A DNA stretch of 64,000 nucleotides from positions 5,154,001-5,218,000 of the forward strand of contig NC_049564.1 in the NCBI RefSeq assembly GCF_013368755.1, read 5' to 3'. The first letter of the stretch is position 1. Every line of letters begins with the position of its first letter. A program made the position numbers and the translations under genes. Under the pieces are notes generated by a model. It made no database searches. It was not told the origin of the DNA and was given only the letters and a program-made list of their open reading frames with translations. This DNA comes from Talaromyces rugulosus (taxonomy: Eukaryota; Ascomycota; Eurotiomycetes; Eurotiales; Trichocomaceae). Below are positions 11,740 to 24,225 of this stretch, in pieces.

Positions 11740-13537
11740 ATGGAGACTGCCAACCATGGACCTGACCCAGAGTCGCCACCACCGGAAGAGAAGCCGCCCG
11801 CAGCCATGGAGAAGAGACCCAGCCTGCCGACTCGCCCGAACCTCGCTGCCCGGCACGCCAAACGCCTGACGCTCAGCTTTCCAATCGTTCCCCCGCCGGC
11901 GGCCGTCCGATCAGAGCTGTCATCGCCCTCAGCTGTTACCCCGGGCACCCCTGTCACCACCGAAACACCCCGGACCGCCATGTCTTCGGGCCTGCCGTCG
12001 CTGGACTCGGTGATTCCGGGCAGTGACGAGTCGCGCGAGCCCTCGGATCTGCTCACCGCGATAGCCTCCCAGGAGCGGAAAGTCCTCGAGCTGCGCGAGG
12101 AGCTGCAACGAGCCGAAACGGAGCTGACCGGGCTGAAGAGACAATGGGTCATGAGCGAGAGGCAGAAGAAGCGAACCGAGATCAACCATCACGCAGAGGC
12201 CATGAAAGCAATGAAGCCCGCCGATGCTCCCGCCGATGAAGCCTACAAGACCTCCGAAAGCCCAATCCTAAGCCCAACCACGACGGACCCCGTCCCCGCT
12301 CAAATTAGGCGAAGCAAGGAGTTGGAGAGAAGGCATAGTCTTCGCTCTACACAAAAGGGCAACGCGTCGGTCTCTTCCAATGGCCGCAGGGTTTTCGCTG
12401 GCTCGAAACATACTCGGACACTCTCTTTACTCTCCCCGGAAATGGGCGTTGTCAAGACCCCGTTCCCGATGAAGGACGAGGCAGACCAAGAGATCGGTAT
12501 CACCAGACACCCCCGATCTGCCACCCTGCCGTCGGTGGAACGAGCCGAAGTCTCGAGACCTGCCGAGCCTGTCGAATCCTTGCAAGACGACACAGCGAAT
12601 GAATGGCGACGATCTATGCCACCACCCTCGAAAGACGCTCTCTTGCGCACCGGCCGACAAATGGCATCTGATTTCAGGGAGGGCTTATGGACGTTTTTGG
12701 AGGATATCAGACAGGCCACGGTCGGGGAGGAAGCGATCAATGGCAACGAATCGCGGTCATTACATCCTTCGGCTAGCGGTCCTCGACGCACCAGCAGCGG
12801 CCAACGTAGTGACCGCAGCGTGACACCATCTCGGAATCGCGAGCAACCCGACGCCCTCGGGCGTACGGATTCTTCCCTTTCTCTGTCCAAAGGAGCAGCA
12901 AAGAACTCTGGTAAACCCACTTCTCCGGCGGACGTGGAGACATCATTTTGGGGTGAATTCGGAGTTGATACGCCGGGGCAGAAGTCCAAGACAAAAAATG
13001 TCGACGCCAATACCCAGCCCGATCCAAAACGTCCCGCAAACTCGAAACAACCCGACGAGGCGGATGACTGGGACAGCTGGGACTCGCCCCAACATGGCAA
13101 ATCGCATACCCCGTCTTCTAGCCGATCGACCATCAACTCCAAGAAGGACCAGTCTCCATCGACTCAACTCAGCAGCCCGAGAACCAGCGCCAGGTGAGTC
13201 AAGTCAGTGCTGTGGATGCGTTTATCGATATGGTCTCTTTTTTTTTCCCTCCCATTTCTTTTCATCCTGAGCGTTTAGTTTTCTTTCGTTGTAGTCATGT
13301 TGGCTGACATGGCATAGTTTTGGGGATCGGAATATGGATGGAGGAGAACGACGTCGGTCCGAGAATATCCCTTGGCCAGCCTTGACCAAGTTGTCACCTT
13401 CCAAACTTACACGGACAGCGTCCAATCTGATGGACGAATGGGAAAAGAGTCTCACCTCATCTATAGACGGTAGTCAGAAGGCAGAGTCCCCTCGACTAGC
13501 CCAACAGTCGGACCAAGATGATTGGGAAGCCTTTTGA
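11740..13537 (+). CDS. DUF4048 fungal protein, mostly disordered
   Basis: Exons 11740-13193 and 13318-13537 (557 aa, 124-nt intron). Residues about 1-100 are Pro/Ser-rich with a basic RPNLAARHAKRLTL motif. A coiled coil follows around residues 105-150 (ERKVLELREELQRAETEL), then a long Ser/Arg/Pro-rich disordered region. This composition and the conserved LSFPI segment fit fungal DUF4048 proteins. The C-terminal third carries three acidic aromatic motifs: SFWGEF, DDWDSWD and a terminal DDWEAF. These resemble short adaptor-binding WxxF-type peptides, though that is inference. The start has context CCATGG. An overlapping upstream ATG in another frame (11723) opens a 49-codon frame and could lower initiation. 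No biochemical function is known to me. Confidence 0.78.
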
Positions 13538-14195
13538 ACATATATTGAGATCCCCCTTCTTTTGGATTTCCTGCACATAAATTTTGATGAAAAGACACAC
13601 GACCTATATTAAGACGTTGATCTGCTTGTTTTGATGGTGTTTTGCACCGGATGGCATGAATAACGAGACAAGAATTCCTTCGCTGTACTATAAATTTGTT
13701 TTCTTGAACGCCCGTTGCCTGGGCTCTACTTTTGTCTTTTTCTTTCGATGTTGATATGAAGATAGCGAACTTGCCAGCTAGTTGCCTATATTGTGAATAT
13801 ACTGTCGAATATACCGATTTGCCATATAAACTTTTTCAGTTAAGTAATTGGACAATTTACTGTATTTTCTGAGATTCCCCGTACTACTACTATATAACTA
13901 TTGCGCAAGTTGTCTGCAGCGCTAGCCGTATATTTTTTTAAAGTTTTGTCCTCCGACCGCGCGGAAGAGCTGCGGCGAAACTTGCATTTCATTTTACTCC
14001 ACGACCACGTCCCTCTCTTCTTCATATCGCTGTTATTGATTCAATATTCGTATCAGTAAAGTGTTTCGCATCCTTTTCCCGACTTTCTGGTCCCTGTTAG
14101 TCAGCCGAGACATCTCTCCCGAATCTCCTTGTCGCATATCCGTCCATCTCCGTCCAGCATCGTTCAATCCCATTTGAAATAGCAACAATTCCACG
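13538..14195. other. Intergenic
   Basis: 658 nt between two genes on the same strand, AT-rich with a poly-T stretch. It holds the 3' UTR of the DUF4048 gene and the tim22 promoter; nothing else was recognised. Confidence 0.5.
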
Positions 14196-14887
14196 ATGAG
14201 TATCCCCGGAATGCCACCATTTGGTACCCCTGGAGCCGGGGGTAATCCGCAAATGGAAGGCTTGAGTGAGAAGGAACAGTCTATGGTCAAAATGGTGAGC
14301 GCCCTCTTCTCCTTTTTTTTTTTTAACACGTGCGCGCCGTGTTCTCGGAGTGCAACCTTTGCTAACTGAAATTTCCTGGTTAGATGAATGGTATAAGCGA
14401 GTCTTGTCCCTTAAAAGTTGCGATGTCTGGTATTGGTGGTTTTGTCCTGGGTGGTGGCTTTGGATTGTTTACAGCTGCCGTATGTTGATTTTTTTTTTTT
14501 TTTCACAAACCACTTCTCGTACCATCAGGATACTAACCGTCGCTGAAATAGATGGCATACGATACCCCTCTTACGACCACAGGCCAAGAAATTAGCAGTC
14601 TTCCTTTACGTCAACAGCTCAAACACGGGTTTAAGGACATTGGTAATCGGGCATACTCCTCCGCAAAAAATTTCGCGTACATCGGTGCCGTCTACGCGGC
14701 CGCAGAGTGCACCATCGAAGGTCTGCGCGCAAAGAACGATATTAAGAACCATGTTGCCGCGGGATGCATCACGGGAGCCTGGCTGGGTCGCAACGCTGGT
14801 CCCCAGGCTGCTGCGGCTGGCTGTGTTGGCTTTGCAGCTTTCAGTACGGCGATTGAAGCGTATATGCGGATGCCCTCGGAAGAGTAA
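14196..14887 (+). CDS. tim22: Tim22, carrier translocase of the mitochondrial inner membrane
   Basis: Channel-forming subunit of the TIM22 complex, which inserts carrier proteins into the mitochondrial inner membrane. Three phase-0 exons: 14196-14294, 14384-14479, 14552-14887 (176 aa). The Tim17/Tim22/Tim23 hydrophobic segments are visible: [19 protein letters not shown], then [20 protein letters not shown], then [19 protein letters not shown], then [19 protein letters not shown]. The landmark MAYDTPLTT opens exon 3, and [14 protein letters not shown] is the family core. Length is normal. Two Cys residues (ESCP and AECT) match the conserved disulfide pair of Tim22. The N-terminal 30 residues are Gly/Pro-rich. 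Introns contain long T-runs. Confidence 0.95.
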
Positions 14888-15782
14888 GGCAATCAATTGC
14901 CAAGGATTCTCGGAGCTGTTGAGGTAATGCTGGATATTGAACTTTTAGTATGCTCGTTTTGGATGGCGCGGTTCGGATTTTCTTTTTTTTTTTTTTTCAT
15001 TCTATGATAGATGGGATTCAGCATTGTCGGCGTTTAGGGTTGGGCTTTCCACTCATGTGTTCCTGATGTACATTAACAAATTATACCTTTTCTAGACAGA
15101 AGGGTTAGAGGTTCGATACGATTGTATATTTAGAATAATTCAGATAACTTATTTGCATCATGACCAGTTGACAAGTACACTTGTTGCTTTCATCGTTCTA
15201 CCAAGGCATAACAATTGATGAGAGGAGCTGCAGAACACCTCTTTGCATTGCGTCATATAAGTTTTTGAGTCAATCAATGAAAATAAAAATGGCAACAGGT
15301 TTTACGTACCTGTCTACCGGGTTTCAAGTTCATCTTAAACTAGATGAGAGGCAGCGAGGCTGGAACCAAGAATAGCCAGAGTGATCAAAGACTTGATAGA
15401 ATCTATGGTTCTTTTTAGTAAGTAGCTCAATGAACATTTGAATCTTACAATGTGTTTATTCTAAGCTTGTCGTTTGCATACAAGGATGTCAGGAGTGATA
15501 TGGTATAAACTGGCTAGTTCAGATGTGAGAAATGGTAATATCAATAGTATTATCGTCAATAAAGTGCTTATAGTCCAATACTTTTTCAAATGTTAGTCTC
15601 GCAATGCGATTATCAGGCGGGTATAGTCTTAAGCTAGAGTCGTGTAGCTCGGCTATTCGAATTTACAATGTTAATCCTGGTCAATTATCAGAGGGTAAGA
15701 AGAATGCACAAGTCTTTTCTAAACTTCCAGACAAAGGCCATTATGAATAAGTTTATGCATGAATTATAGTTTATTTTACATC
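14888..15782. other. Intergenic between convergent genes
   Basis: 895 nt, AT-rich, holding the two 3' UTRs. The string GGTTCGATAC at about 15110 resembles a tRNA B box, but no cloverleaf can be built around it. No gene supported. Confidence 0.5.
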
Positions 15783-16968
15783 TTATGGCAAGACAATGTA
15801 CTTCTCCAGATGTTTGGGAATAGCACCACGGAGATTCTTGCTCTGTAGCCACTTCTCAGAGAAAAGCCGGTCCGCATACCGATACGCGCCATCGCACAGA
15901 ATAGTAACGACAGTGTTACCCTTGCCCAGTTTCTCGGCAACCTCCTTGGCGGCTACAACGTTCAGGGCAGAACTAGCACCAAGGTAGATACCTTCCTCAT
16001 CCAGGCAGCGGTACACCATCTCGATGCTCTTCTCATCGCTAATATTTAGTGAGCCATCGACAAGGTCGATGTCAGGCTTCAGGTTTTCCGTAATACGGCC
16101 TTGGCCAATACCCTCAGTAATGCTGCTTCCGCTCCGTTCAATGAGTTTTCCTCCGCTCTGGATGTAGCTATGAAGCACACTGCCAGGGGGGTCGGCAAGG
16201 TAGCTTTTAACTCGTCCATCGCTGACTGTTTTCAGATAACGGGTGATTCCCGCGAGTGTGCCGGCCGTGCCAGTTGCGCATGTAAAGGCATCAATCTTCC
16301 CTTCCGTTTGTGCCCAGATTTCGGGACCGGTCGTTTCAATGTGGGCCTGACGGTTTGCAGTATTGTCGAACTGGTTGGTCCAGACAGCATTCTCGAGAGA
16401 TTCGGCATGGCGGCGAGCTTGGTGGTTGTAGTTTTCTGGGTTGTCGAATGCGACAGCTGGTACGGGATAGACCTCTGCGCCTAGCAATCGCAACAGGTCA
16501 ATCTTGCCTTGGGATTGCGTGTTGGGCATGTAGATGACAAGCTTGTATCCCTTGGACCGGCAGACGTGGGCAAGCCCAATGCCAGTGTTTCCGGCAGTTC
16601 CTTCGACAACAGTACCTCCTGGGCGCAATAAGCCCTTCTCCTCGGCATCTTTCACGACATACAAGGCAGCGCGATCTTTGACGCTACCTCCCGGGTTCTG
16701 GAACTCGGCCTTGCCCAGGACGTTGCATCCCGTCTCCTCCGAAAGACGTTTGAGCCTGATCAGCGGCGTGTTTCCAATGGCTATAAGGCACAAAAAAAGT
16801 AATTAGCCCTCCTACTCTAGGCTTCATAGGGAGCTGTCATCTATTCTTACCTTCCGTAAGGCCATTGACCCACCCTTGGGCTGTCGAAACCTTGGTGTTG
16901 TAGGCTGTCGAGGCTTCTACGCTGCGCAGAGCCGTCGTGGCAAACGTACGGAGGCCGCGTCTAAACAT
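15783..16968 (-). CDS. cysB: Cysteine synthase (O-acetylserine sulfhydrylase)
   Basis: PLP enzyme that joins sulfide to O-acetylserine to make cysteine. Exons are 16851-16968 and 15783-16780 (371 aa, 70-nt intron). The PLP lysine is K74 in [10 protein letters not shown]. The phosphate loop is GTAGTLAG, and [13 protein letters not shown] spans the splice junction. The first about 35 residues ([16 protein letters not shown]) form an Arg-rich amphipathic leader typical of mitochondrial targeting. Length and leader fit Aspergillus CysB, so I use that symbol with reserve; a paralogous mitochondrial cysteine synthase is the alternative. It is divergent from the condensin gene with 403 nt between starts. 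Confidence 0.88.
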
Positions 16969-17371
16969 CATGAAAAGCCCTGTTTCTTAAATGGCCGTGT
17001 CGCGTTCAGAGTCGACGCATGGACGAGTTTAATAACTGGCGTCCTGCGCCGAAGATCGGGGTTCGATGTTAGTCAGCAGCGCGGGCAGGAGGCCAACCCT
17101 TATCTTATCGCAAATATTATATAAGCTTGTTCTTTTTCGGACTAGTGCAAGAAAGACCGGATCGGGCTAGCTTTGTTTACGTCCCGCACCTGCTGTTTAC
17201 GTCTCCGCCCGCAACAACAATCGTCGAATATGCAACATTGAGAGCGACAACAATCACGCCACAAACAGTCGCCCAGCTACTCGGTTATACATGCGAACGA
17301 ACTGGCCATTTACGACTTGTTTCTGAATCATCAGTATTCGCATCATCCTCACAGCATAGTGACCAGCAACC
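16969..17371. other. Divergent promoter cysB / condensin
   Basis: 403-nt shared upstream region with a TATATAA-like string near 17118. Nothing else specific was seen. Confidence 0.5.
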
Positions 17372-20300
17372 ATGCCCAGCCGCGCAATAAGCGGTCCAGC
17401 TTCTGCTGGTACGCGCAAAACATCTGGACAAAGCGCTGCGTCTTCGAAACGAGCATCTTCTGTGACTCCATCCGTCGCTGTTCCTGAGGAGCCTGCGCTT
17501 CCGACGACGTCAACACACCTTCGCGCAGATGTATGCGCAATTTTCGCAGATTCCCAACGATCCACAACCGGGCACAGAAAGCTCGTTGTACGCCTACGCA
17601 AAGTACAAGAGCTATGTTGCGGCATAGCTTCAACTAGTAAATCGAAAAAGGACCAAGAAAATCAGGAAAGGGAAATCCCCTCGAGCGATGAGACACTCGG
17701 CGAGCAGGAATTCAATGCCGAGCTGACTCGTTGCATTCTTCGCATTCTGCCAATTAAGAAATCCGAATCCGTCGGGGACCGGGTGATTAGATTTCTTGGG
17801 CTTTTCTTGAATCATGCTGGAGAAAAAGGTGATATTTTTAGGCCCGGACTCTTTCTGGCGAAAGGCTAACTTTTTCATAAGATAGCGAATTGTTTAACCC
17901 GGCAGATGTCGATGAAACGCAAATGTTTCCAGAAACTCCCACTACGCGACTGACCCTAGCTATTACATCGATGGTCGTTCCTCTTTTGGCGGCAAAGGAT
18001 AAAATAGTCAGATATCGTGCAGCACAGCTCCTCTCGCACCTCGTCAACTCGCTGGACTCGATTGACGACGATGTCTATCGTTTAATCCGAACGGGACTTT
18101 TGAAGCGTATTCGCGACAAAGAAGCGACAGTGCGAGTTCAAGCAGTACTTGGTCTTGCGCGTCTTGTTGGAAACGAGGGCGACGGCGAAATGGAAGATAC
18201 AACGGCAGCTCTTCTGGACAAACTCCTCGATATTCTCCAGAATGATGCAACAGCAGATGTGCGCAAAACGCTGTTACTCAATTTACCTTTAAGCCACAAA
18301 ACTCTTCCATACTTACTTGAAAGGGCTCGAGACTTGGACGCTGCTACTCGCCGAGCATTGTATTCTCGTCTCCTTCCTACCTTGGGTGATTTCCGCCATT
18401 TATCTCTATCTATGCGTGAGAAGCTCCTTCGCTGGGGCCTTCGCGATCGAGACGAGAATGTGCGAAAAGCAACCGGAAAACTATTCTACGAGCGATGGGT
18501 CGAAGATTGCGCTGGAAACAAGCCATCCGAAGAAGGTGGCCCCGTCACTCAGGTCTCAGCGCCTAATATTTCCGCGCTTTTGGAACTACTGGAGCGTATC
18601 GACGCAGTAAACTCCGGTATGGAAGGCGGTGTTGCACACGAAGCAATGCGAGGTTTCTGGGAAGGCCGGCCTGACTACCGCGAGGAGATCGTCTTTGACG
18701 AAGAGTTTTGGCAAGGACTCACCGCAGAGTCCGCCTTTCTAGCTCGCAGCTTTAATGATTTTTGCCGAGTGGAAAATCTGGCCAAATATGACAGCCTTGC
18801 AGATGATAAAATGCCTGAAGTCACGGCTCTTGCATTCTTCCTTCAGAAGTACTCATCGGCTCTACTTGTAAAGCTTAAAGAGTCTGCTGCTAGTGGTGAG
18901 AACAACGAGGAAGATACTATGGAACTTGAGTTCGTCGTCGAACAACTACTTCAAATTGCCATGACTCTGGACTACTCTGACGAAGTTGGTCGACGGAAGA
19001 TGTTCGCCTTGCTACGAGAGAATCTCGCCATACCTGAATTGCCGGAATTATGCACAAAGCTCCATATTGAGGCACTTCGAAATGTTTGCGGGCCCGATGC
19101 TGCAGCCGAATCCGAGTTCTGCAGTGTAGTCCTTGAAGCTGTTGCTGAAGTTCACGACGCAATTGTAACTGAAGACAGTTTTGTGTCGGCACGTTCTGAA
19201 CTCAGCGACGATGGTAACTCTCGGGCTAGCCGCGAGCGATCTATGACCCCTGCAAGTGACGCCCCCTTTGACAAGGAGAAGGCGAAAGCGAAGGTCCTCC
19301 GAGAAATCATGGTCAACATGAAATGTCTTCACATTGCACAGTGCATGTTGCAAAATGTGGAAGGGAATCTTCAGCAAAACATGCATTTGGTCACCATGCT
19401 AAATAACCTTGTCGTTCCTGCTGTACGAAGCCACGAGGCACCCATCCGTGAGAGAGGTTTGGAGTGTCTCGGTTTGTGCTGCTTACTTGATAAGGTGAGT
19501 GCTCGCACAAAGTCTTTTTTGATATATTTGGCTAACCGAGAATTCTAGACCCTTGCTGAAGAAAATATGATGCTGTTCATCCATTGCTTTACCAAAGGAC
19601 ACGAGGCACTACAAGTGACAGCCTTGCAAATCCTGGCTGATATGCTCACCGCTCACCCGGGACTTTTGGCCCCAGTTGTGCAGCCAGACAGCGATACCGT
19701 GACCCCTCCTCCTTTCCAGAGGACGCTTTTGAAAGTGTATGCAAAAGCGTTGAAGTCTTCATCTCCGGCTGATGTGCAGTCTGGCGCTGCAACCGCTTTG
19801 TCTAAGCTGCTTCTTTCCAACACCTTCACGCCTTCCGGACCGAACGTCCCACCTGCGATCAAGGAATTGAACGAGTCATCGGTTGAGGCACTGCTACAAT
19901 CGTTGATTATTTCTTTCTTCCACCCTCGCACGCGAGAGAACCCTGTTCTTAGACAAGCTCTGACGTATTTTTTCCCCGTGTATTGTCACTCGCGTCTTGC
20001 AAACACTGAAAGGATGCGGCGGGTTGCCGTTCCTGTCGTACGCGCTGTCTTTGGTGCGGCAGAGGAATTCTTCTCGCTTGAAGCCGAAGAGGATAGTGAT
20101 GGTGACATTGATGAGACTATTGGCGAGCGCGAAATCAAGGCCCTGATGACGCAAGTTGTCGGCATGCTGGTGGAATGGACTGATGAGCGACGTGTGGTCG
20201 GACTCGGGGGTGAAAACGTACTTACGGGCGCGCCTGCTAGTTCTAGTGCTCATGGCTACGTTCACCTAGCCTTGGTCAGGGACATCCTCGAGCGGATCCT

Positions 20301-20862
20301 CGGAGTGAGCAAAGGTCCTAACAAGTGCACGAAAGAGGAGAGGAAACTGCTCCTGTCCATGCTTAGCAAGGTGTATATTTCCCCCCCGACAGCAACACCG
20401 GCATCTCGTGCTGGCTCTCGAGTGCCGGAGACAGCAAGCGAAGACGCCTTCCGTGCCAGTAACCGAAGCACTCGTGAAGAGATAGACCCGGAGAATGTCG
20501 ACCTCGCTGAACAAGTCAAGGAACTTATCAACGAAACTCTCGAAGACAACGCGCCCGACGCAGCTAGTCGCAATGCTCTAGTCAAGGTCAAGAACACGAT
20601 TTTGAAAATCCTGGCGTTTGCCGCTCAACAAACTGCTACCAGCAAGGAAGCAGGACGCAGTACTCGAGCTAGCACAGTGGAAACAGACTTTACCGATGCC
20701 GCCGGATCCAGACAAGCCTCGGTTGAGCCGTCCGTGATCGGTGGTCGCGGAGCTTCAGTTGCTGTTGATGAAACGATCATGGAGGTTGACGAAGAGGACG
20801 AGAATGATGATAGCCGGGGAACTGTGATCAAGAATGAGATGGGTAGTGAGGAGCCGGAATAG
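17372..20862 (+). CDS. Condensin complex subunit 3 (Cnd3/Ycg1, CAP-G)
   Basis: HEAT-repeat subunit of condensin, which with Brn1 binds DNA and drives mitotic chromosome compaction. Exons: 17372-17828, 17882-19494, 19549-20862 (1127 aa; introns 53 and 54 nt). Early conserved region: IFADSQRSTTGHRKLVVRLRK, then RCILRILPIKKSESVGDRV. Exon 2 reads as HEAT helices (VVPLLAAKDKIVRYRAAQLL, LLKRIRDKEATVRVQAVLGL, LRDRDENVRKATGKLFYERW). The C-terminal Cnd3 domain has VVPAVRSHEAPIRERGLECL and TLAEENMMLFIHCFTKGHEA. The first acceptor used is the AAG at 17879-17881; the nearby TAG at 17885 would shift the frame. The last 100 residues are acidic and Ser-rich, a likely regulatory tail. Confidence 0.95.
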
Positions 20863-22187
20863 GCAATTAAATGCAATACCCTTATATTCGAGCATTGGGC
20901 ATGACGTTTTGATTATCATTTTTTATAATTGTCTGGGTTTGGTGTTTATGGTGGCTACGAACATAGATCAACCGTGTTGTATATGTAAGAGGCTTATGAG
21001 TTGTATTGTTTTTGATGAACATCGAATTCTATTGTATATTTTAATTTTATTTTGGAGGATATATCAATTGACAAGTTCTATTAATTGGGAGAGTAAGGGT
21101 GTGTAGCAAACGTACAGCATTCATTATTGGGTTATATAGGCCAGTTGATGGAACATCTTTTGATATCCTAATACAACATTGAATTGGTTGGTCCAGTCAC
21201 TCATGACAGGGGGGATATGAATAAGCTCTCTGTACACACGGTGTATTTATTGGTAACAATAATGCTTTTCCTCCTTCTCTACCTGCCAAAATCAATATAC
21301 CAAGATGATAGAAAGAAAAGAAAATTACCCCTTGTATGTTTCTCTCAAGCTATAAACGAGAAGCTTGTATTTACCCAAATTGTCCAAAAATGAAAAAGAA
21401 ACAAAAAATATAATCAAGTCGCTTTGAAAAGGAATAGCCCCAACACCCACCCATCCATCCCATTTCCCCTTCCTCCTTTTTTCTTTTTCCAAAATACAAG
21501 ATAAAAAAAAAAGAGAGAGAGAAGCCAATATCAGAATATCCAATCCCACATCATTGGTATCCATTTCCATGGCGTTTTTTTTCCTTCCTTTTTTTTTTTT
21601 TTTGCTAGAACAACTTTGTAGCAGGCTATGTCCATTCTATAGCATCGATAGGACGACCGCGCCTTTTTAACTGAGACCCATTTTTCTTTCCAACCCATGC
21701 CATGCCATGCATCGCTCAAATAACATCAAAGTATTGTTCCACCAAGACCAACCGAGAATTGTATATATACCAATTGGCACTTGGAGATCGTGGATGTCAG
21801 TTTATCACACACCGTATTCCGAGGTTGATCATCCAATTCTGATCCCCAGTTCTGAACACAGCAACGGCCAAAAAGAAAGAAAAAAAAGAAAAAAAGTACA
21901 GCTCATCATGACAATGAATGAAAAAGGGTAAAAGATAACACAAAAGAAAGAGAAAGGGAGAAAAAAAAAAAAAAGAAAAAACGCAACCCTCTGAAGATCA
22001 GCGACCAGCCAGCCAGCTCCTTCCGACCAAATGCACCAAACCAAGAGTTCCTTATACATTTACGCATCAATAACGTAATACACAAGCCACACCTATGCCA
22101 ACGAGAAAGCAGACACACAGATATAGACATTTAACTTGGGGCAAAATGCGCGAGAAAAGGAAATAAATCCAAGCAGGGAAGAAACGC
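20863..22187. other. Intergenic between convergent genes
   Basis: 1.3 kb, AT-rich with several A or T homopolymer runs (around 21587-21603 and 21961-21974). Contains both 3' UTRs. No gene supported. Confidence 0.5.
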
Positions 22188-24225
22188 TCATGCGGGAGAC
22201 TTGTTTGAGTTTGTGCCATTACGACGGCCATGACCATCGTCATTGACTGTCAGCCCGCCAAGTCCTGTGGACAGAAAAGCGAAGGGGTCGTTTGAGCCAT
22301 CGTTGGCGTAAAGGTTGCCATTGGAGGCACTCGAATGGGGACCGTGATCAGCCCCTGTGAAAGCCGCCTGAGTCGCCGGGTTGCCGAAAGAAGCCGCTGA
22401 GTGAGATGCGTTGGCCGAGCCATAACCGGCATTCATCTGGCCCATTGGGGGATAGGGGGCAGGGGCATTTCCAAGGCCGGACGGAAGAGCATAGTTGCTG
22501 GGAGGAGCGCCAAATTGCTGTCCAAAGCCACCGAATCCGCCACCACCTGAGGCGAACGACGCAGGGGCAGGGGTGCTTGTCATTGAGCCAGGTCCCATTC
22601 CAAAGCCCGAAGGCGGTTCCATGGGCGAGGAGTAGGCAGAGTCAGCCACGACAGCTGCTCCAGAGCGTGGTGCACCGCAGCGAAGACAATTAGTGTTCTT
22701 TGCGAAATTGTGGTAGCCACAGCCTTCGGAGCCACATTTCCAATCACCAGCACGGAAGGGCACAACACCTCCGTTACCGCCCATACGAGAGTGGCCCATG
22801 CCGTGTCCACCGTGGTGGTTCATAGGAGGCATCATGTTTGGGGGGCCGTAACCATAACCATAGTTCATAGGGTCGGGAGCAGCACCAACAGCGGGGAATG
22901 AGCAACGGAAGCAAGCAGTTCGTCTTTGGAAGTTGGAGAATCCACAAGATGGACAGGTCCAGTCACCAGGTCGAGGGCGGTTCTTGGACGGGGGGAACGG
23001 CGTAAGAATTTCAGCAGCACGGTCTAGAACACGGCTAGATGAAGGAGAGACCTCAATGGCTTTCTCGTTGAGTGCTCGGCCGTTCATGCAAAGACTTTCA
23101 GCGGCCTAGATGGTGGGAAAAATGGTTAGCAACATACACAAACCCAAAGACAAGGTAGTAGGCGGAGGGAAAGAAACGAACCTCTTCGTGGGACGAAAAG
23201 ACAGCAAACCCGGTACCAGTAGGTTTGTGTTGGTCTGGAGTGCGTAGAGTCCAAAAGGCAATTGGACGACCACCGAATTGGGTGAACCAGCTTTCCAATT
23301 CCGACTGGGTGGTATCGTGCGGCAGGCCGCTCATGTGAAGGACCTTGCTACGTTCGGCGAGGAAAGCACGAACGTCAGCGCGAGCATCCATGGGGCGCGT
23401 GAGAATCTCGGGATGCTCATGAGAAGGCTGAGACTTGCGGATGAGTCCTTTGAGAACGCGAGCCAGTGTGACGGCTTCCTCCATTGCGCGACGGGGAGAG
23501 GCCGGGGCGAGAGCCTGCAGGTGGAAAGGCAAGTTGTGTTTGATCGGGGCCGAGGACTGTACGGGCTCGACTTCTAGCGCAGCGCAGATGTTGGACAGAG
23601 AGCTGGGGCCAAAAGGCAGAGACTCTGGGTGGTGTGTCTGCCATCTCTGATATTCAGTGCGCAGGTCGAAGGTGCGCGAGTGCTGGAGGTACGGGGGCAG
23701 AACGACGGACTTGTCTCGGGCCTCACGGGGCAATTGTACACGAAGATCCCAAGAGTCGAGGGTCACGAAAGAGAACTCCAGGTTCTTGGAGACGAGGTGT
23801 TCCTGAGCAAAGGCATCGAAGCGATTGATGGCATCCCGGAAAGTTCCAGCGTTGCGGACATTTTCCCAAGTGAGGGTGGTTAGGCTCGCTGGATCCGGTG
23901 TGTCAGTTACAATGGTGTTGTTGTTTTTTTAGGACAGCAGACTTACTGCAAAGGGGAGTGATGGGAGTGTTGACAGGCTTGACAAGAACGCTCTCTCGGT
24001 GCAACTGCAGGCCTCGGTCAGCGGGAACAGGACGGGGGGGACACCCATTGGAGCGATCAGTCAGCGTACCTCGTCGCAGGTCTTGGTATCGAGCAGGATC
24101 CAGCCGAGTTCAATGACCTCTGCAGAGTCCTTGGTGACGTAGACGCCATGTTCGTCGCACGTAGTCGCGACATGGATGACGATATAGCGGTCCAGCTTTG
24201 GGATGGAGGACGAGACGGCGGCCAT
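22188..24225 (-). CDS. Nrp1-like RNA-binding protein: degenerate exonuclease fold, RRM, two RanBP2 zinc fingers
   Basis: Probable cytoplasmic/stress-granule RNA-binding protein, similar in layout to yeast Nrp1. Exons: 24070-24225, 23947-24004, 23182-23888, 22188-23105 (612 aa). Residues about 12-200 resemble an ERI1/RNase-T DEDDh exonuclease (LDRYIVIHVATTCDEHGVYV; FVTLDSWDL). The usual D-x-E of motif I is H-x-A, and motif III lacks its His and Asp, so I infer no nuclease activity. An RRM follows (SKVLHMSGLPHDTTQSELES to TGFAVFSSHEEAAESL), then two RanBP2 fingers (GDWTCPSCGFSNFQRRTACF and GDWKCGSEGCGYHNF with later CLRC). A Gly/Ala/Met-rich low-complexity tail ends the protein. Residue positions are approximate. 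Confidence 0.87.

Noticed and set aside
12300..13142. 280-codon minus-strand frame inside the DUF4048 gene
   Set aside because: Antisense shadow of a GC-rich coding region; the sense frame has proper splice sites and conserved segments.
15095..15130. tRNA gene suggested by a B-box-like GGTTCGATAC
   Set aside because: No matching A box, acceptor stem or anticodon arm around it.
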